63,225 bases of DNA. It comes from Vibrio ordalii ATCC 33509. GTDB taxonomy: Bacteria; Pseudomonadota; Gammaproteobacteria; Enterobacterales; Vibrionaceae. The notes beneath the pieces were generated by a model that was not told the DNA's origin, ran no database searches, and was given only the letters and a program-made list of their open reading frames with translations. Within the stretch, counting starts at the first letter, position 1; each line of letters opens with the position of its first letter. The stretch is from the NCBI GenBank assembly GCA_000257205.1, contig AEZC01000192.1, positions 1 through 63,225 on the forward strand. The letters run 5' to 3'. Positions 19,734-30,597 of the stretch are shown piece by piece. Position numbers and translations under genes: made by a program.

Positions 19734-22700
19734 TTAGTTAAATTCGAGTTCTACCTGATCTTTGCCAAGTAGCTGTTTCAATTCGTCTAACAATGTATCA
19801 CTTGTGGTTACACGCCACTGCGTACCAAGAGTGAGTCGCACTCTCGCCTCTGCGCGTTGGTAGTATACATTGACAGGTATAGTCCCTGCTCGGTGAGGCT
19901 CTAAGATCTGACTAAAGCGCTCAAAAAACTGGCTGTCTATCTGTGATTGTTCAATCGATATCGACAAGCCACGGGCATATTTTTCACGCGCACTGCCCAA
20001 GTCCATGACTTCGCGCGCGGACATTTTAAGGCCACCATTGAAGTCATCAAAGCTGACCTGTCCAGAAATCACTAAAATTCTATCTTTTTCTAACAACTCT
20101 GCATACCGCTCTAACGCATCAGAGAATAACATCACTTCCATACGTCCTGAACGATCATCTAAGGTCATGATGCCAATCCGCGTGCCACGCTTGGTGGTCA
20201 TGACTTTAGCAGCAATCACTAACCCCGCTAAAGTGACGGATTGATCGCGTCGCGTTGGCGTGGCATCTTTGAGTCGACAACTGGTGTACTTCGCAAGTTC
20301 CTTAATATGTGCGTTTATTGGATGCCCGGTCAAATAAAGGCCCAATGTATCGCGCTCACCTTCAAGCCAAACTTTCTCAGGCCACTCGGGGACTTGCGTA
20401 TATTTATGTTCTACTTCTTCTGGCGCATCAGTCAATACACCAAACATATCAACCTGACCAAAGGCTTCAGCTTGGTGGAATTGGCTGGCCGCTTTCACAG
20501 CATCATTTAATGAGGCCATCATGGCAGCACGGTGTGGGCCTAAACGATCCAAAGCACCCGCATAAATAAGCTTTTCAATCACACGCTTATTGACTTTTTT
20601 CAGATCAATTCTGGCGCAAAAATCAAACAAATCTTTAAAATAGCCGCCTGCTGTGCGCGCTTCTAAAATCGCTTCAATCGGCCCTTCACCGACACCTTTT
20701 ATCGCGCCAATACCATAGACAATCGCGCCATTTTCATCGACGTTAAAGCGGTACAAGCCGGCGTTAATATCCGGTGGTAACACTTTAAGATTCATGCGTA
20801 AACATTCATCGACTAAGCCAACCACCTTTTCGGTGTTGTCCATGTCGGCCGTCATTACGGCCGCCATAAATTCGGCTGGGTAGTGGGTTTTTAACCATAA
20901 GGTTTGATAAGAAACCAGAGCATAAGCCGCAGAGTGCGATTTGTTAAAACCGTAGCCGGCGAATTTTTCTACTAAGTCGAAGATTTTCATCGACAATTCG
21001 CCATCCACGCCGTTTTTTATCGAACCTTCTTCAAAAATCGCCCGCTGCTTGGCCATCTCTTCTGGCTTTTTCTTACCCATCGCACGGCGCAGCATATCCG
21101 CGCCGCCCAGTGTGTATCCCGCTAGAACTTGGGCGATCTGCATCACTTGCTCTTGGTACAAGATGATGCCGTAGGTTGGATCTAGAATTTCTTTTAATGA
21201 ATCATGTTGCCATTTTTCATCTGGGTAGGAGATCGCCTCTCGGCCATGTTTACGGTCGATAAAGTTATCCACCATCCCCGATTGCAAAGGCCCAGGACGA
21301 AACAGGGCCACTAATGCAATGATATCTTCGAAGCAGTCTGGCTGGAGACGTTTGATCAGATCTTTCATGCCGCGCGATTCTAACTGGAATACCGCGGTGG
21401 TTTCAGAATTTTGCAATACACGAAATGAAACAGGGTCTTCTAACGGGATAGCTTCAATACGAACGGGCTCTTTGCCTTCTCGTTGTAAGCGCGGGTTAAT
21501 CAGCCCTAGTGCCCAATCGATAATAGTTAAGGTGCGTAGACCTAAGAAGTCAAACTTAACCAAGCCTGCGGTTTCAACATCGTTCTTATCAAATTGAGTG
21601 ACGGGGAAATGCCCTTCAGCATCCGCATAAATCGGCGAAAAGTCGGTAATGGTGGTTGGGGAGATCACCACCCCACCCGCATGCTTACCGGCGTTACGCG
21701 TACACCCTTCTAGAATTCGGCACTTATCAATCAGCTCTTTGACGTCTTCGTCATTGTTGTACAGCTCAGGTAACGCGGGTTCAGCCTTAAACGCCTTTTC
21801 GAGTGTCATTCCTGGATCTAGTGGAATAAGCTTTGAAATGCGGTCGACAAATCCAAACGGATGACCAAGCACGCGTCCCACGTCACGAATGACCGCTTTG
21901 GCAGCCATAGTACCAAAGGTGATGATCTGTGATACCGCATCACGACCATACATTTCAGCAACGTGATCAATAACTTGGTCACGTTTATCCATACAGAAAT
22001 CGACGTCAAAATCGGGCATTGAAACCCGTTCTGGGTTCAAGAAACGTTCGAACAGTAAATCATATTGTAGTGGATCTAAATCAGTGATTTTGAGCGCGTA
22101 GGCCACCAATGAACCCGCACCCGATCCGCGCCCCGGTCCCACCGGAATATCGTTATCTTTTGACCACTGGATGAACTCCATCACAATCAAGAAATAACCG
22201 GGGAATCCCATGTTATTAATTACTTCGAGCTCAATTTGCAGCCGTTCATCATATTCAGGGCGACGTTGTGCGCGAACCTCAGGATCGGGGAACAGAAATT
22301 CAAGACGCTCTTCAAGGCCTTCTTGTGATTTCATCACCAAGTATTCGGTTTCTTTCATTCCTTCCGTTGGGAAGGCAGGCAAGAAATATTCCCCCAAACG
22401 GACGGTGACATTACATCGTTTGGCAATCTCAACACTGTTTTGCAGCGCTTCAGGAATGTCGGCAAACAGCTCACACATTTCCGCTTCGGTGCGCAAATAT
22501 TGCTGTGGGCTGTAATTTTTTGGCCGACGAGGATCTTCCATGGTGTAGCCATCATGAATTGCGACTCGAATTTCATGCGCTTCAAAAAACTCTTCGCTGA
22601 GAAACACCACTTCATTGGTTGCAACGACGGGCAGATCATTATTTTCAGCCAATTCTAGAGCAAAGTGCAGATAGCTCTCTTCGTCGGCTCGCCCTGTGCG

Positions 22701-23213
22701 AGTCAATTCAAGATAAAAACGATCGACAAAATGAGTTTGATAAAACTCGACACATTTATCGACTAACGCCTGATTACCTTTAAGCAGTGCTTTGCCTATT
22801 TCACCACTTTTTCCACCCGAAAGCACAATCAAGCCTTCGGCATATTTCACTAGCCACGCTTTATCAATCACAGGTAGGTGTTGCACATGACCGCGTAGAT
22901 AAGCATCGGAGATCAGTAAGGTCAGATTTTTGTAACCAACATTATCACTCGCTAGAACCGTCAGCTTGGTGAGCTCATCACCAAACTCCTCGGATTGCAT
23001 GACAAAATCTGCACCGATAATCGGCTTTACCCCACAGTGATGAGCGGTACCATAAAATTTGACCAAACCACATAAGTTCGTGAAGTCGGTCAACGCTACG
23101 GCAGGCATCCCCATCTCGGCCACTTTTTTCACAAGCGGTGGCACTTTGGACAAGCCATCGATCATAGAAAAGTCGCTGTGGACACGAAGGTGGACAAACT
23201 TTGGTTCTGGCAT
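19734..23213 (-). CDS. dnaE: DNA polymerase III alpha subunit
   Basis: DnaE is the replicative polymerase. The 1159-residue protein has an N-terminal PHP domain, the palm/fingers region with catalytic Asp401 and Asp403 (PDFDVDFC) and Asp555 (all at E. coli numbering), [15 protein letters not shown], helix-hairpin-helix motifs and a C-terminal OB-fold with the beta-clamp and tau contacts. AGGA lies about nine bases before the ATG. It is co-oriented with rnhB upstream and accA downstream. Confidence 0.98.
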   Translation of the reverse strand: MPEPKFVHLRVHSDFSMIDGLSKVPPLVKKVAEMGMPAVALTDFTNLCGLVKFYGTAHHCGVKPIIGADFVMQSEEFGDELTKLTVLASDNVGYKNLTLLISDAYLRGHVQHLPVIDKAWLVKYAEGLIVLSGGKSGEIGKALLKGNQALVDKCVEFYQTHFVDRFYLELTRTGRADEESYLHFALELAENNDLPVVATNEVVFLSEEFFEAHEIRVAIHDGYTMEDPRRPKNYSPQQYLRTEAEMCELFADIPEALQNSVEIAKRCNVTVRLGEYFLPAFPTEGMKETEYLVMKSQEGLEERLEFLFPDPEVRAQRRPEYDERLQIELEVINNMGFPGYFLIVMEFIQWSKDNDIPVGPGRGSGAGSLVAYALKITDLDPLQYDLLFERFLNPERVSMPDFDVDFCMDKRDQVIDHVAEMYGRDAVSQIITFGTMAAKAVIRDVGRVLGHPFGFVDRISKLIPLDPGMTLEKAFKAEPALPELYNNDEDVKELIDKCRILEGCTRNAGKHAGGVVISPTTITDFSPIYADAEGHFPVTQFDKNDVETAGLVKFDFLGLRTLTIIDWALGLINPRLQREGKEPVRIEAIPLEDPVSFRVLQNSETTAVFQLESRGMKDLIKRLQPDCFEDIIALVALFRPGPLQSGMVDNFIDRKHGREAISYPDEKWQHDSLKEILDPTYGIILYQEQVMQIAQVLAGYTLGGADMLRRAMGKKKPEEMAKQRAIFEEGSIKNGVDGELSMKIFDLVEKFAGYGFNKSHSAAYALVSYQTLWLKTHYPAEFMAAVMTADMDNTEKVVGLVDECLRMNLKVLPPDINAGLYRFNVDENGAIVYGIGAIKGVGEGPIEAILEARTAGGYFKDLFDFCARIDLKKVNKRVIEKLIYAGALDRLGPHRAAMMASLNDAVKAASQFHQAEAFGQVDMFGVLTDAPEEVEHKYTQVPEWPEKVWLEGERDTLGLYLTGHPINAHIKELAKYTSCRLKDATPTRRDQSVTLAGLVIAAKVMTTKRGTRIGIMTLDDRSGRMEVMLFSDALERYAELLEKDRILVISGQVSFDDFNGGLKMSAREVMDLGSAREKYARGLSISIEQSQIDSQFFERFSQILEPHRAGTIPVNVYYQRAEARVRLTLGTQWRVTTSDTLLDELKQLLGKDQVELEFN

Positions 23214-23294
23214 GCAATAAAATCCTAGATGCTAGGTTTGGTACAAGATTTGGCGGTTATTCTACGCGAATCTGCTCGTGGCTGACACCCGCAA

Positions 23295-23906
23295 TTAGTC
23301 AATTCCCAGCACGCGTTTCACTGGCTTAAAGCTTTTACGGTGCTCTGCAATGACGCCATGTTGTTCGATCGCGGCAAAATGCGCTTTAGTTGGATAGCCC
23401 TTATGTTGAGCAAAGCCAAATTGTGGGTACAATTTATCGAGCGCTTCCATCTCTTTATCGCGTACCACTTTAGCAATGATTGAGGCGGCGCTGATTTGCG
23501 CCACACGCATATCCCCTTTGACAACTGCGATACCATGCATCGGTAATTGTGGAACACGGTTGCCATCAATTAAAACCAAATCAGGTTGAATCGCTAGACC
23601 TGCAATCGCGCGTTGCATCGCCACCATAGTCGCTTGAAGAATATTAAGCTCATCAATTTCAGCTGGTGAACAGCGGCCAACAGACCAAGCGAGCGCCTTT
23701 TGTTGAATTTCAGGAAAAAGCGCTAGGCGTTTTTTTTCTGATAACTTTTTCGAGTCGGCCAAACCTTCAATCGGATTATTCGGATCCAAGATTACTGCGG
23801 CAGTCACTACGTCGCCCACTAATGGACCTCGACCAACTTCATCCACTCCTGCAATCAAAACATAGCCCTTAGGGTATTCAAAAGGAGTCAGTGTTTGTTC
23901 TGCCAT
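23295..23906 (-). CDS. rnhB: Ribonuclease HII
   Basis: RnhB removes single ribonucleotides and RNA from DNA. The 203-residue protein has the [12 protein letters not shown] motif carrying the first acidic pair, LIDGNRVP and the SIIAKVVRD segment. The frame is open to 23936 through a TTG, but the ATG at 23906 gives the more usual start and length. Its ribosome binding site (GAGAGGA) is about 11 bases away, so the start is not fully certain. It sits between lpxB and dnaE in the conserved cluster. Confidence 0.95.
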   Translation of the reverse strand: MAEQTLTPFEYPKGYVLIAGVDEVGRGPLVGDVVTAAVILDPNNPIEGLADSKKLSEKKRLALFPEIQQKALAWSVGRCSPAEIDELNILQATMVAMQRAIAGLAIQPDLVLIDGNRVPQLPMHGIAVVKGDMRVAQISAASIIAKVVRDKEMEALDKLYPQFGFAQHKGYPTKAHFAAIEQHGVIAEHRKSFKPVKRVLGID

Positions 23907-23960
23907 CTTGTCTATTTTCCTCTCGTTATTTTTCAATCGCTCTTTCTTAATCGTTAATGG

Positions 23961-25109
23961 TTAATGGTTAATCAAGCTTAAAACCGCCTTGGCGGCTTGT
24001 TGATCCGCACCTTTGCGGATCCAGTGATGCATTTCAGTAAAACGTTCAATTAAAGAGGAATTATCACGGCTGAGCATACTATCGACCGCAGGAAACAGAT
24101 GTTGCGGGTCGCATTCATCAAGAATGAACTCAGGAACCAGTTCTTCTCCGGCTAAAATATTGGGCAGTGAAACAAATTCGGTTATCGCAAGCTTCTGAAC
24201 CAACCATCCGGTGAGCCAGTTCACTTTGTATCCCACCACCATCGGCCGTTTGAGCAACATGCATTCCAGAGCGACTGTGCCAGAGGCAAGCAGCACAGCA
24301 TCTGCGGCCGTGATGACATTGCGCGCGGTGTCTTCAATAATAACAAAATCGAGCTCTGGGGCGATCTCCTGCCAAATGGTTTCAAACTGCTGTTTACGTT
24401 TGGGATTGACGGCGGCTACCACAAAACCAATATCAGGGTATTTCTGTTTGATTTGTCGACATGTTTCAATAAATGGCTTGGCAATTAAACCGACTTCTCC
24501 CCCTCGGCTACCGGGTAGCACAGCCAGCCACTGTTTATCTGTCTCTAATTTCAACAGTTCACGAGCGGCGATTTTATCGGGTTGCAGTGGAATGGCATCG
24601 GCCAGTGTGTGGCCGACAAATTCGCACGCAACCTGATACTTGTCGTAAAACGCTTTTTCAAACGGAAGAAATGCCAGCACTAGATCGGTCGCCGCATCGA
24701 TTTTAAAAATACGTTTGGGACGCCATGCCCATACAGATGGGCTCACATAGTGGACGGTTTTGATGCCCGCTTTTTTGAGTTCAAGCTCTAGTCGTAAATT
24801 AAAATCTGGTGCATCAATACCAACAAACACATCCGGCGGATTGGCTTTAAAATACTTCACCAACTGCGCTTTAACTTTCAGTAAACGCGGTAAGCGGCCA
24901 AGCACCTCAACCAGCCCCATCACGGCTAGCTCTTCCATATCAAATAAAGATTCACAACCTTGAGCAATCATTTTAGGGCCACCAATACCGACAAATTGTG
25001 CATTGGGGTATTGCTGCTTGATGGCTTGAATGAAGCCTTCTCCTAGTGTATCGCCAGAAAGCTCTCCGGCAACAATACCGATTCTTAGGGGATTTTCATG
25101 TGAGTGCAT
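23961..25109 (-). CDS. lpxB: Lipid-A-disaccharide synthase
   Basis: LpxB joins UDP-2,3-diacylglucosamine and lipid X to form the tetraacyl disaccharide of lipid A at the inner membrane. The 382-residue protein is a GT19 glycosyltransferase with AGELSGDTLG at the N terminus and LPGSRGGEV in the nucleotide-sugar region. AGGA precedes the ATG. It is separated from lpxA by 105 bases containing a terminator-like hairpin, which is less tight than usual for this pair. Confidence 0.97.
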   Translation of the reverse strand: MHSHENPLRIGIVAGELSGDTLGEGFIQAIKQQYPNAQFVGIGGPKMIAQGCESLFDMEELAVMGLVEVLGRLPRLLKVKAQLVKYFKANPPDVFVGIDAPDFNLRLELELKKAGIKTVHYVSPSVWAWRPKRIFKIDAATDLVLAFLPFEKAFYDKYQVACEFVGHTLADAIPLQPDKIAARELLKLETDKQWLAVLPGSRGGEVGLIAKPFIETCRQIKQKYPDIGFVVAAVNPKRKQQFETIWQEIAPELDFVIIEDTARNVITAADAVLLASGTVALECMLLKRPMVVGYKVNWLTGWLVQKLAITEFVSLPNILAGEELVPEFILDECDPQHLFPAVDSMLSRDNSSLIERFTEMHHWIRKGADQQAAKAVLSLINH

Positions 25110-25160
25110 ATCATTTCCTAACAGAATCCGCTCAGCCGTTATGCGGCGTCAAAAAGACAA

Positions 25161-25186
25161 AAGATCGCTAAACAAGTAGCGATCTT
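25161..25186 (-). terminator. Terminator-like hairpin between lpxA and lpxB
   Basis: A perfect 10-bp stem (AAGATCGCTA / TAGCGATCTT) with loop CTTGTT is followed on the minus strand by TTGTCTTTTTG. It can act as a full or partial terminator between lpxA and lpxB. Confidence 0.7.
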
Positions 25187-25214
25187 CGGATATTAATAGA
25201 AACTCAGTGGTGAA

Positions 25215-26003
25215 CTAACGAATAATGCCACGCTCAGTTTTTTCTAGTAAATCAGTAAAACGCTGAATCGATGGGTACTCTTTCGCCATCTCAACCAATA
25301 TAGGTAAGACTTCTGCTTGCGTTTTACCTGATCGGTAAATTTCTTTATACGCTTTTTGTAGCGCGCGAATTTCTGCTTTTTCAAAACCATTTCGCTTCAA
25401 ACCAACAAGGTTAAGGCCAAATGGTGAAGCATGGTTACCTTGTGCTAACACGTAAGCGGGTACATCTTGCACCACAGCAGAACAACCACCGATATAGGCA
25501 TAAGCACCAACGCTACAGAAAGGATGAATCGCCGACAACGCCATAACACCGGCATAGTCACCGACCGTCACATGGCCGCCAAGAATTGCGTTGTTACCAA
25601 TGTGCGTATGATTACCAACAATCACATCGTGCGCAATATGGGCATTCACACACAATAGGTTGTCGTTGCCAACAACTGTTTGCGTTTTATCTTGCATAGT
25701 ACCACGGTGAATTTGCACCGCTTCACGAATAACATTGCGATCACCAATGACAACTCGCGTATCTTCACCACCATATTTCTTATCTTGGTTCTCTTCGCCA
25801 ATGACGGCGTGAGGGAAAATACGGTTCTCTTCACCAATGACGGTGTTTCCTTTGATGACTACATGCGACATCACTTCCGTACCTTGGCCAATGCTTACCC
25901 CAGAGGTGATGTAAGTAAATGGACCAACGGTGACGTTAGCTCCAATGATAGCGCCATCTTCAACCACCGCACTTGGGTGGATTTGTGCAGTTTCATGAAT
26001 CAT
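25215..26003 (-). CDS. lpxA: UDP-N-acetylglucosamine acyltransferase
   Basis: LpxA adds the first 3-hydroxyacyl chain to UDP-GlcNAc, the first step of lipid A synthesis. The 262-residue protein (E. coli length) is a left-handed beta-helix of hexapeptide repeats, with the catalytic-histidine region [18 protein letters not shown] and a C-terminal helical domain. I start at 26003 ([14 protein letters not shown]) rather than seven codons upstream, because GAGAG lies about seven bases before this ATG and the start then sits one base after the fabZ stop. Confidence 0.97.
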   Translation of the reverse strand: MIHETAQIHPSAVVEDGAIIGANVTVGPFTYITSGVSIGQGTEVMSHVVIKGNTVIGEENRIFPHAVIGEENQDKKYGGEDTRVVIGDRNVIREAVQIHRGTMQDKTQTVVGNDNLLCVNAHIAHDVIVGNHTHIGNNAILGGHVTVGDYAGVMALSAIHPFCSVGAYAYIGGCSAVVQDVPAYVLAQGNHASPFGLNLVGLKRNGFEKAEIRALQKAYKEIYRSGKTQAEVLPILVEMAKEYPSIQRFTDLLEKTERGIIR

Positions 26004-26004
26004 A

Positions 26005-26463
26005 TTAAAACTCTCTACGAGCACATTTCATTTCAGCTGAACACACAACCTCACCATCAACTTTCGCTACGCCATTAAACAACGCAATACCACGACGCTC
26101 TTTAATGAACTGCACTTCGATGATCAGTTGGTCGCCAGGACCTACAGGTTTACGAAACTTCGCATTATCAATACTAGCAAAGTAATACAATTCGTTATCT
26201 TTCGGTGCACCAAAGGTTTTGAATGCTAGTAGGCCCGTTGCTTGTGCCATTGCTTCTAAAATCAGTACACCTGGAAAAATAGGTAACTGCGGAAAATGAC
26301 CAGTGAACTGAGGTTCATTAACTGACACATTTTTCAAGCCAACAAGGTATTTGCCTTCTTCAAAGTCAATTACACGGTCAATCAACAGAAATGGGTAACG
26401 GTGAGGAAGCAGCCTCTGAATTTCAGTGATGTGCATCGTTTTCGTTTCAGTCGTCAAAGTCAT
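26005..26463 (-). CDS. fabZ: 3-hydroxyacyl-[acyl-carrier-protein] dehydratase FabZ
   Basis: FabZ dehydrates 3-hydroxyacyl-ACP, drawing on the same pool LpxA and LpxD use, so its position among the lpx genes balances lipid A and phospholipid synthesis. The 152-residue hot-dog-fold protein has [14 protein letters not shown] and the active-site [20 protein letters not shown] region with its His and Glu. The frame extends to a TTG at 26487; I prefer the ATG at 26463, preceded by AGGA. An internal Met (MHITEIQ) is a less likely alternative. Confidence 0.96.
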   Translation of the reverse strand: MTLTTETKTMHITEIQRLLPHRYPFLLIDRVIDFEEGKYLVGLKNVSVNEPQFTGHFPQLPIFPGVLILEAMAQATGLLAFKTFGAPKDNELYYFASIDNAKFRKPVGPGDQLIIEVQFIKERRGIALFNGVAKVDGEVVCSAEMKCARREF

Positions 26464-26552
26464 ATTCCTATACAGTAAAACTTTCAAAAATTATTTGGCA
26501 TTATAGACGAAAAAGACTCGCAATTGGCGAGCCTAATCGGTAAAAAGTAGAA

Positions 26553-27584
26553 TTAGGATTCCGCTTCCTGATCTAAGTACTTTTCAAGTGCTTTAAGTCG
26601 CTTGTGCATATCTTCGATACGGTGAACGCGAGCGGCCGTTTTACGCCATTCTTTGTTCGGTTGCAACGGAATACCGGAAGAGAACATGCCTTTCTCGGTG
26701 ATGCTACGCATTACCATCCCCATGCCAGTAATAGTGACCCCATCAACAATCTCGATATGGCCATTGATGACCGCACCGCCACCAATAATGCAATATTTAC
26801 CTATGTGGGTGCTGCCAGCAATGATGGTACCGCCAGCAATTGCAGTGCCATAGCCAATACAGACGTTATGTGCAATCTGTAATTGGTTATCGAGAATGAC
26901 GTTATCTTCAATAATCGTGTCATCTAATGCGCCGCGATCAATTGTCGTGCAGGCACCGATTTCAACTCGATTACCGATCCGGACTGTGCCAATTTGCGGA
27001 ATTTTAATCCACTCACCTTTCTCATTGGCATAGCCAAAACCATCAGAACCAATCACCGCACCTGACTGAATAAGGCACGCCGAGCCAATTTCCACTTCGT
27101 GGTAAACGCTGACATTTGCCCACAACTGGGTGTTAGCGCCAATTTTGGCGTTTTTACCGATGAAACAGCCAGCACCAATGGAGACGTTATCGCCAAGTTG
27201 CACGCCCGTCTCAATGACCGCGTTTGCACCAATAGAAACGTTCTGCCCTAGCTGGGCATCCTGTGCAACAACCGCAGAAGGGCTGATATCACTCGCAGGT
27301 CGCGGTGTCGTGTCCAGCGCTTGCGCTACCTTTGCAAAAGCAACGTATGGGTCAGCGACGACCAATACATTGGTTGTACACAATTCACGTTCACTAGCCT
27401 TGACCATAATCACCGTTGCGCGGCATTGACCAAGGTGTTTGTTATATTTGGGATTAGAGAGGAAAGTTACGTAACCTTCCTGCGCCTTATCCATTGGTGA
27501 GACAGCGAAAACTGTCGCAGAGCCATCACCAAACAGCTCTCCGCCGGTGATGGTTGCCAATTCGGCTAAAGTCAGTTTTGCCAT
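26553..27584 (-). CDS. lpxD: UDP-3-O-(3-hydroxyacyl)glucosamine N-acyltransferase
   Basis: LpxD adds the second (N-linked) hydroxyacyl chain in lipid A synthesis. The 343-residue protein has an N-terminal uridine-binding domain (about 1-100), a long hexapeptide-repeat beta-helix with the catalytic-His segment [19 protein letters not shown], and a C-terminal helix. It begins eight bases after the skp stop. No clear Shine-Dalgarno is visible, so translation may be coupled to skp. Confidence 0.97.
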   Translation of the reverse strand: MAKLTLAELATITGGELFGDGSATVFAVSPMDKAQEGYVTFLSNPKYNKHLGQCRATVIMVKASERELCTTNVLVVADPYVAFAKVAQALDTTPRPASDISPSAVVAQDAQLGQNVSIGANAVIETGVQLGDNVSIGAGCFIGKNAKIGANTQLWANVSVYHEVEIGSACLIQSGAVIGSDGFGYANEKGEWIKIPQIGTVRIGNRVEIGACTTIDRGALDDTIIEDNVILDNQLQIAHNVCIGYGTAIAGGTIIAGSTHIGKYCIIGGGAVINGHIEIVDGVTITGMGMVMRSITEKGMFSSGIPLQPNKEWRKTAARVHRIEDMHKRLKALEKYLDQEAES

Positions 27585-27591
27585 AATAATA

Positions 27592-28101
27592 TTATTTTAG
27601 TTGTTTAATTACTTTCTCTGATAGGTTGTAGTCGGGCTTACCATATTGCATAGCTTGCACGTCAACAACGATGTCATAACCTTCTTTTTCCGCAACTTTC
27701 TTCACAGCGTCTTGAATCACCATGAAGAGTTTTTGCTTCTCTTCACTCTCACGACGCGCTGAGGCTTGCTCTAACGCTTGCGCTTTGATTTTGTACTTGC
27801 TGTCTAATTGACCAATTTCAATACGCAGCTTTTCGATCTCATCTTGACCTAACAGTTCGCCATCACGTTTAAGTTTTTCAATTTTGGTTTTTGCTTCAGC
27901 TTGAATTGACTGTAGCTCTGCCCCTTTATCTTTAAACTCTTCTTGTAATTTTTGCAGCACAACTTCTCGTTGAGGCAGTGCTTGGAATACTTGCGCGGTA
28001 TTAATGTAGCCTACTTTCTGCGCCGCCTCAGCGGCTTGCACAAAAAATGATGAACTCAGTACAACTAGGCCTAATCCTGCCGCTTGAATCGCTTTTTTCA
28101 A
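27592..28101 (-). CDS. skp: Periplasmic outer-membrane-protein chaperone Skp (OmpH)
   Basis: Skp is a trimeric periplasmic chaperone that carries unfolded outer-membrane proteins to the Bam complex. The 169-residue precursor has a signal peptide (cleavage near residue 23-27, QAAEA). Two long helices rich in K, E and Q follow (about 50-125), forming the coiled-coil tentacles, and then a short beta segment. The start codon is TTG: GAGGA lies seven bases before it, it gives [11 protein letters not shown], and no suitable ATG exists nearby. It follows bamA by 15 bases, the conserved bamA-skp-lpxD-fabZ order. Confidence 0.94.
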   Translation of the reverse strand: MKKAIQAAGLGLVVLSSSFFVQAAEAAQKVGYINTAQVFQALPQREVVLQKLQEEFKDKGAELQSIQAEAKTKIEKLKRDGELLGQDEIEKLRIEIGQLDSKYKIKAQALEQASARRESEEKQKLFMVIQDAVKKVAEKEGYDIVVDVQAMQYGKPDYNLSEKVIKQLK

Positions 28102-28116
28102 AATACTTTCCTCTAA

Positions 28117-30549
28117 TTAGAATGTTCTGCCGATCGTGAAAGTGAAGAACTCTTCATTATCACCTTCATAAATTTTAATAGGTTTGGCAATTGAGAATAC
28201 CAGTGGCCCCATAGGTGACATCCACTGCAGTGCCGCACCATAAGAAGCACGATAATTCATTGGGTCAGAATAATCGTAATAGTACTGATCACCATATCCG
28301 AGTTTGACATCTTGGTAATCAAATTCTGTATCCCAAACACTCGCCATGTCGACGAAGATACTGGTACGAATTTGACTGCGCGCTTCATCAGAAGCAAATG
28401 GCGTCGGGACAATTAACTCAACACTGGCTAGCGCAACCGCGTTACCACCAACTGAGTCATCCGTCGCGCTATAACAGCGGTTGTTGCCTCCATTATTGCC
28501 ATTACAGCCTGTCGCATCGTTATAAATCGCTTTCGGTCCAGCCGAGTTAGAGCCAAAACCACGTAACGTGGTAAAGCCACCTGCATAATAGTTTTCATAG
28601 AATGGGAACAAGTTATCGTTACCATCCGTTTTCCCATAACCATTACCATACCCTAAGCGTCCTCTTAGCAAGAGTGAAAACTCATGTTTTTTGGTTAATG
28701 GGAAATACTGGCGGACATCGTACTGCGCTTTGAAATACTTTACGTCTGAGCCTGGCACGGTCATCTTGTAAAAAGCACGTTGATGATTCCCCGCGGTTGG
28801 GAATACACCACGGTTTAAATTATTGCGCGTCCATGAAATATTGATGTCAAAGTCGTTAGTGATCAAACTGCCATCATCACTGCGATTACTCGCTTGAGAT
28901 TGTAAGAACTGACTCACTTGCACATACTCATCGATATTACCGATTTTGTTGTGCGTATAGCCGATACCGAGGTCAAAACGGTTTAGTTCATCAAATGGGA
29001 AACCCCACGTTAAACTTGTGCCGTAACTTTCATTGGTATAATTAACAATACCTGCTTCAGAAGCCTCAAACTGGTTATAGAAAATCTTACCACCCAAACT
29101 GACACCATCAAGGTTCCAATAGGGATCACGGTAATCTAAACTGATGTTCTTTTGATAGTCGTTCATCATGGCATTGATGCCAACTCGATTACCTGAACCA
29201 ATGAAGTTGTCTTGTTGTAAACCAACCTGAAAACTCACGCCTGATTCTGTACCATAACCGACACCAAAGTTAACACTACCTGAGTTGGCCTCTTTCACGT
29301 TGTACACCAGATCGACTTGGTCTTCACTGCCAGGTACACGTACAGTTTGCACATCCACCGTTTCAAAGAAGCCAAGACGGTTTAAGCGGCTCTTACCCGT
29401 ATCAATCGCTTTAGAGCTCAGCCAACTGCCTTCCATTTGACGCATTTCGCGGCGCAAAACTTCATCTTTGGTTGAGTTATTACCGACAAAGCGAATATCA
29501 CGGACATAGATACGCTTACCCGCTTCCACATGAACAACCAAGGAAACTTCTTGCGTTTCATCATTAAATTCTGGGATGGTTCGAACTTGAGGATAGGCAT
29601 AGCCAGCTTCACCCAATACTCGTTTTACATCTTCTTCAAGCTTGGTCACCAGTGAGCCGTTATAGGTTTCCTCGGCTTCAAACGGGATCAAAGCGCTAAA
29701 TTCAGCCTCTTTGCCAATCAGCTCTCCGCGAAATTTAACGTCTTTGATTTTATAAGGCTGACCTTCGCTAATGCCTAAAGTAATATAAACGCCTTTTTTA
29801 TCAGGAGAAATAGCAACTTGCGTGGAATCGACTTGAAACTTTAAGTAACCACGATCAAGGTAGAAAGAGCGCAAAGCTTCAATATCAGCGGCTAAGACCT
29901 GCTTTTGGTATTTATCATCAGAGAGGAAATTCCACCACGCCACATCGACATTCAAATTGAAGCGTGACAAAAGCTCTTGGTCACTAAAAACGTCATTGCC
30001 AATAAAGTTGATTTGCTGGATTTTCGCAGAAACCCCTTCACTGAACACAAATTTAAGGTCTGCACGGTTGCGAGGTAAAGGTGTCACCACCGCTTTCACG
30101 GTGGCGTTGTACTTACCCACGCTGTAGTAAAAATCTTCCAACCCCTTTTCAATGTTGCTCAAGGTCGTACGATCGAGCGCTTCACCGATGCGGATATTGG
30201 ATGCATCAAGATTCTGCTGCAACTGCTCTTCTTTGATCGCTTTATTTCCGGAGAAGGAAACACTTGCAATGGTTGGACGCTCTTTAACCTGAACGATCAG
30301 AACGTTGTTGTCTCGTAATACTTTGACATCTTCAAAGTTACCCGAGGTGTAAAGTGCTTTGATAATATCCGCGACATCTTGTGCATCAAGGGTATCGCCA
30401 ATTCGGACGGGCATTTTCAGCAATGCGGCACCGAGTGCAACACGCTGAAGCCCTTGAATTTGAATATCCTGCACTACGAAGTTCTCAGCACTATGTGCTG
30501 AAAGGCTGGTTGCCAATAGTGCCGCGAAAAGGATCGGTTTGATTGCCAT
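28117..30549 (-). CDS. bamA: Outer-membrane protein assembly factor BamA
   Basis: BamA is the core of the machine that inserts beta-barrel proteins into the outer membrane. The 810-residue precursor has a signal peptide (about 1-20), five POTRA domains (to about residue 420) and a 16-strand barrel ending in phenylalanine (TIGRTF). Loop 6 carries the conserved LRGF motif (Arg663). Two cysteines ten residues apart (682 and 692) enclose an Asn/Gly-rich stretch; the same cysteine spacing forms a disulfide in E. coli BamA. It lies between rseP and skp. Confidence 0.97.
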   Translation of the reverse strand: MAIKPILFAALLATSLSAHSAENFVVQDIQIQGLQRVALGAALLKMPVRIGDTLDAQDVADIIKALYTSGNFEDVKVLRDNNVLIVQVKERPTIASVSFSGNKAIKEEQLQQNLDASNIRIGEALDRTTLSNIEKGLEDFYYSVGKYNATVKAVVTPLPRNRADLKFVFSEGVSAKIQQINFIGNDVFSDQELLSRFNLNVDVAWWNFLSDDKYQKQVLAADIEALRSFYLDRGYLKFQVDSTQVAISPDKKGVYITLGISEGQPYKIKDVKFRGELIGKEAEFSALIPFEAEETYNGSLVTKLEEDVKRVLGEAGYAYPQVRTIPEFNDETQEVSLVVHVEAGKRIYVRDIRFVGNNSTKDEVLRREMRQMEGSWLSSKAIDTGKSRLNRLGFFETVDVQTVRVPGSEDQVDLVYNVKEANSGSVNFGVGYGTESGVSFQVGLQQDNFIGSGNRVGINAMMNDYQKNISLDYRDPYWNLDGVSLGGKIFYNQFEASEAGIVNYTNESYGTSLTWGFPFDELNRFDLGIGYTHNKIGNIDEYVQVSQFLQSQASNRSDDGSLITNDFDINISWTRNNLNRGVFPTAGNHQRAFYKMTVPGSDVKYFKAQYDVRQYFPLTKKHEFSLLLRGRLGYGNGYGKTDGNDNLFPFYENYYAGGFTTLRGFGSNSAGPKAIYNDATGCNGNNGGNNRCYSATDDSVGGNAVALASVELIVPTPFASDEARSQIRTSIFVDMASVWDTEFDYQDVKLGYGDQYYYDYSDPMNYRASYGAALQWMSPMGPLVFSIAKPIKIYEGDNEEFFTFTIGRTF

Positions 30550-30597
30550 ATTTATTCTTGTTATTCCTTGCTACAACTTCTGCCTAATGGTTACAAA

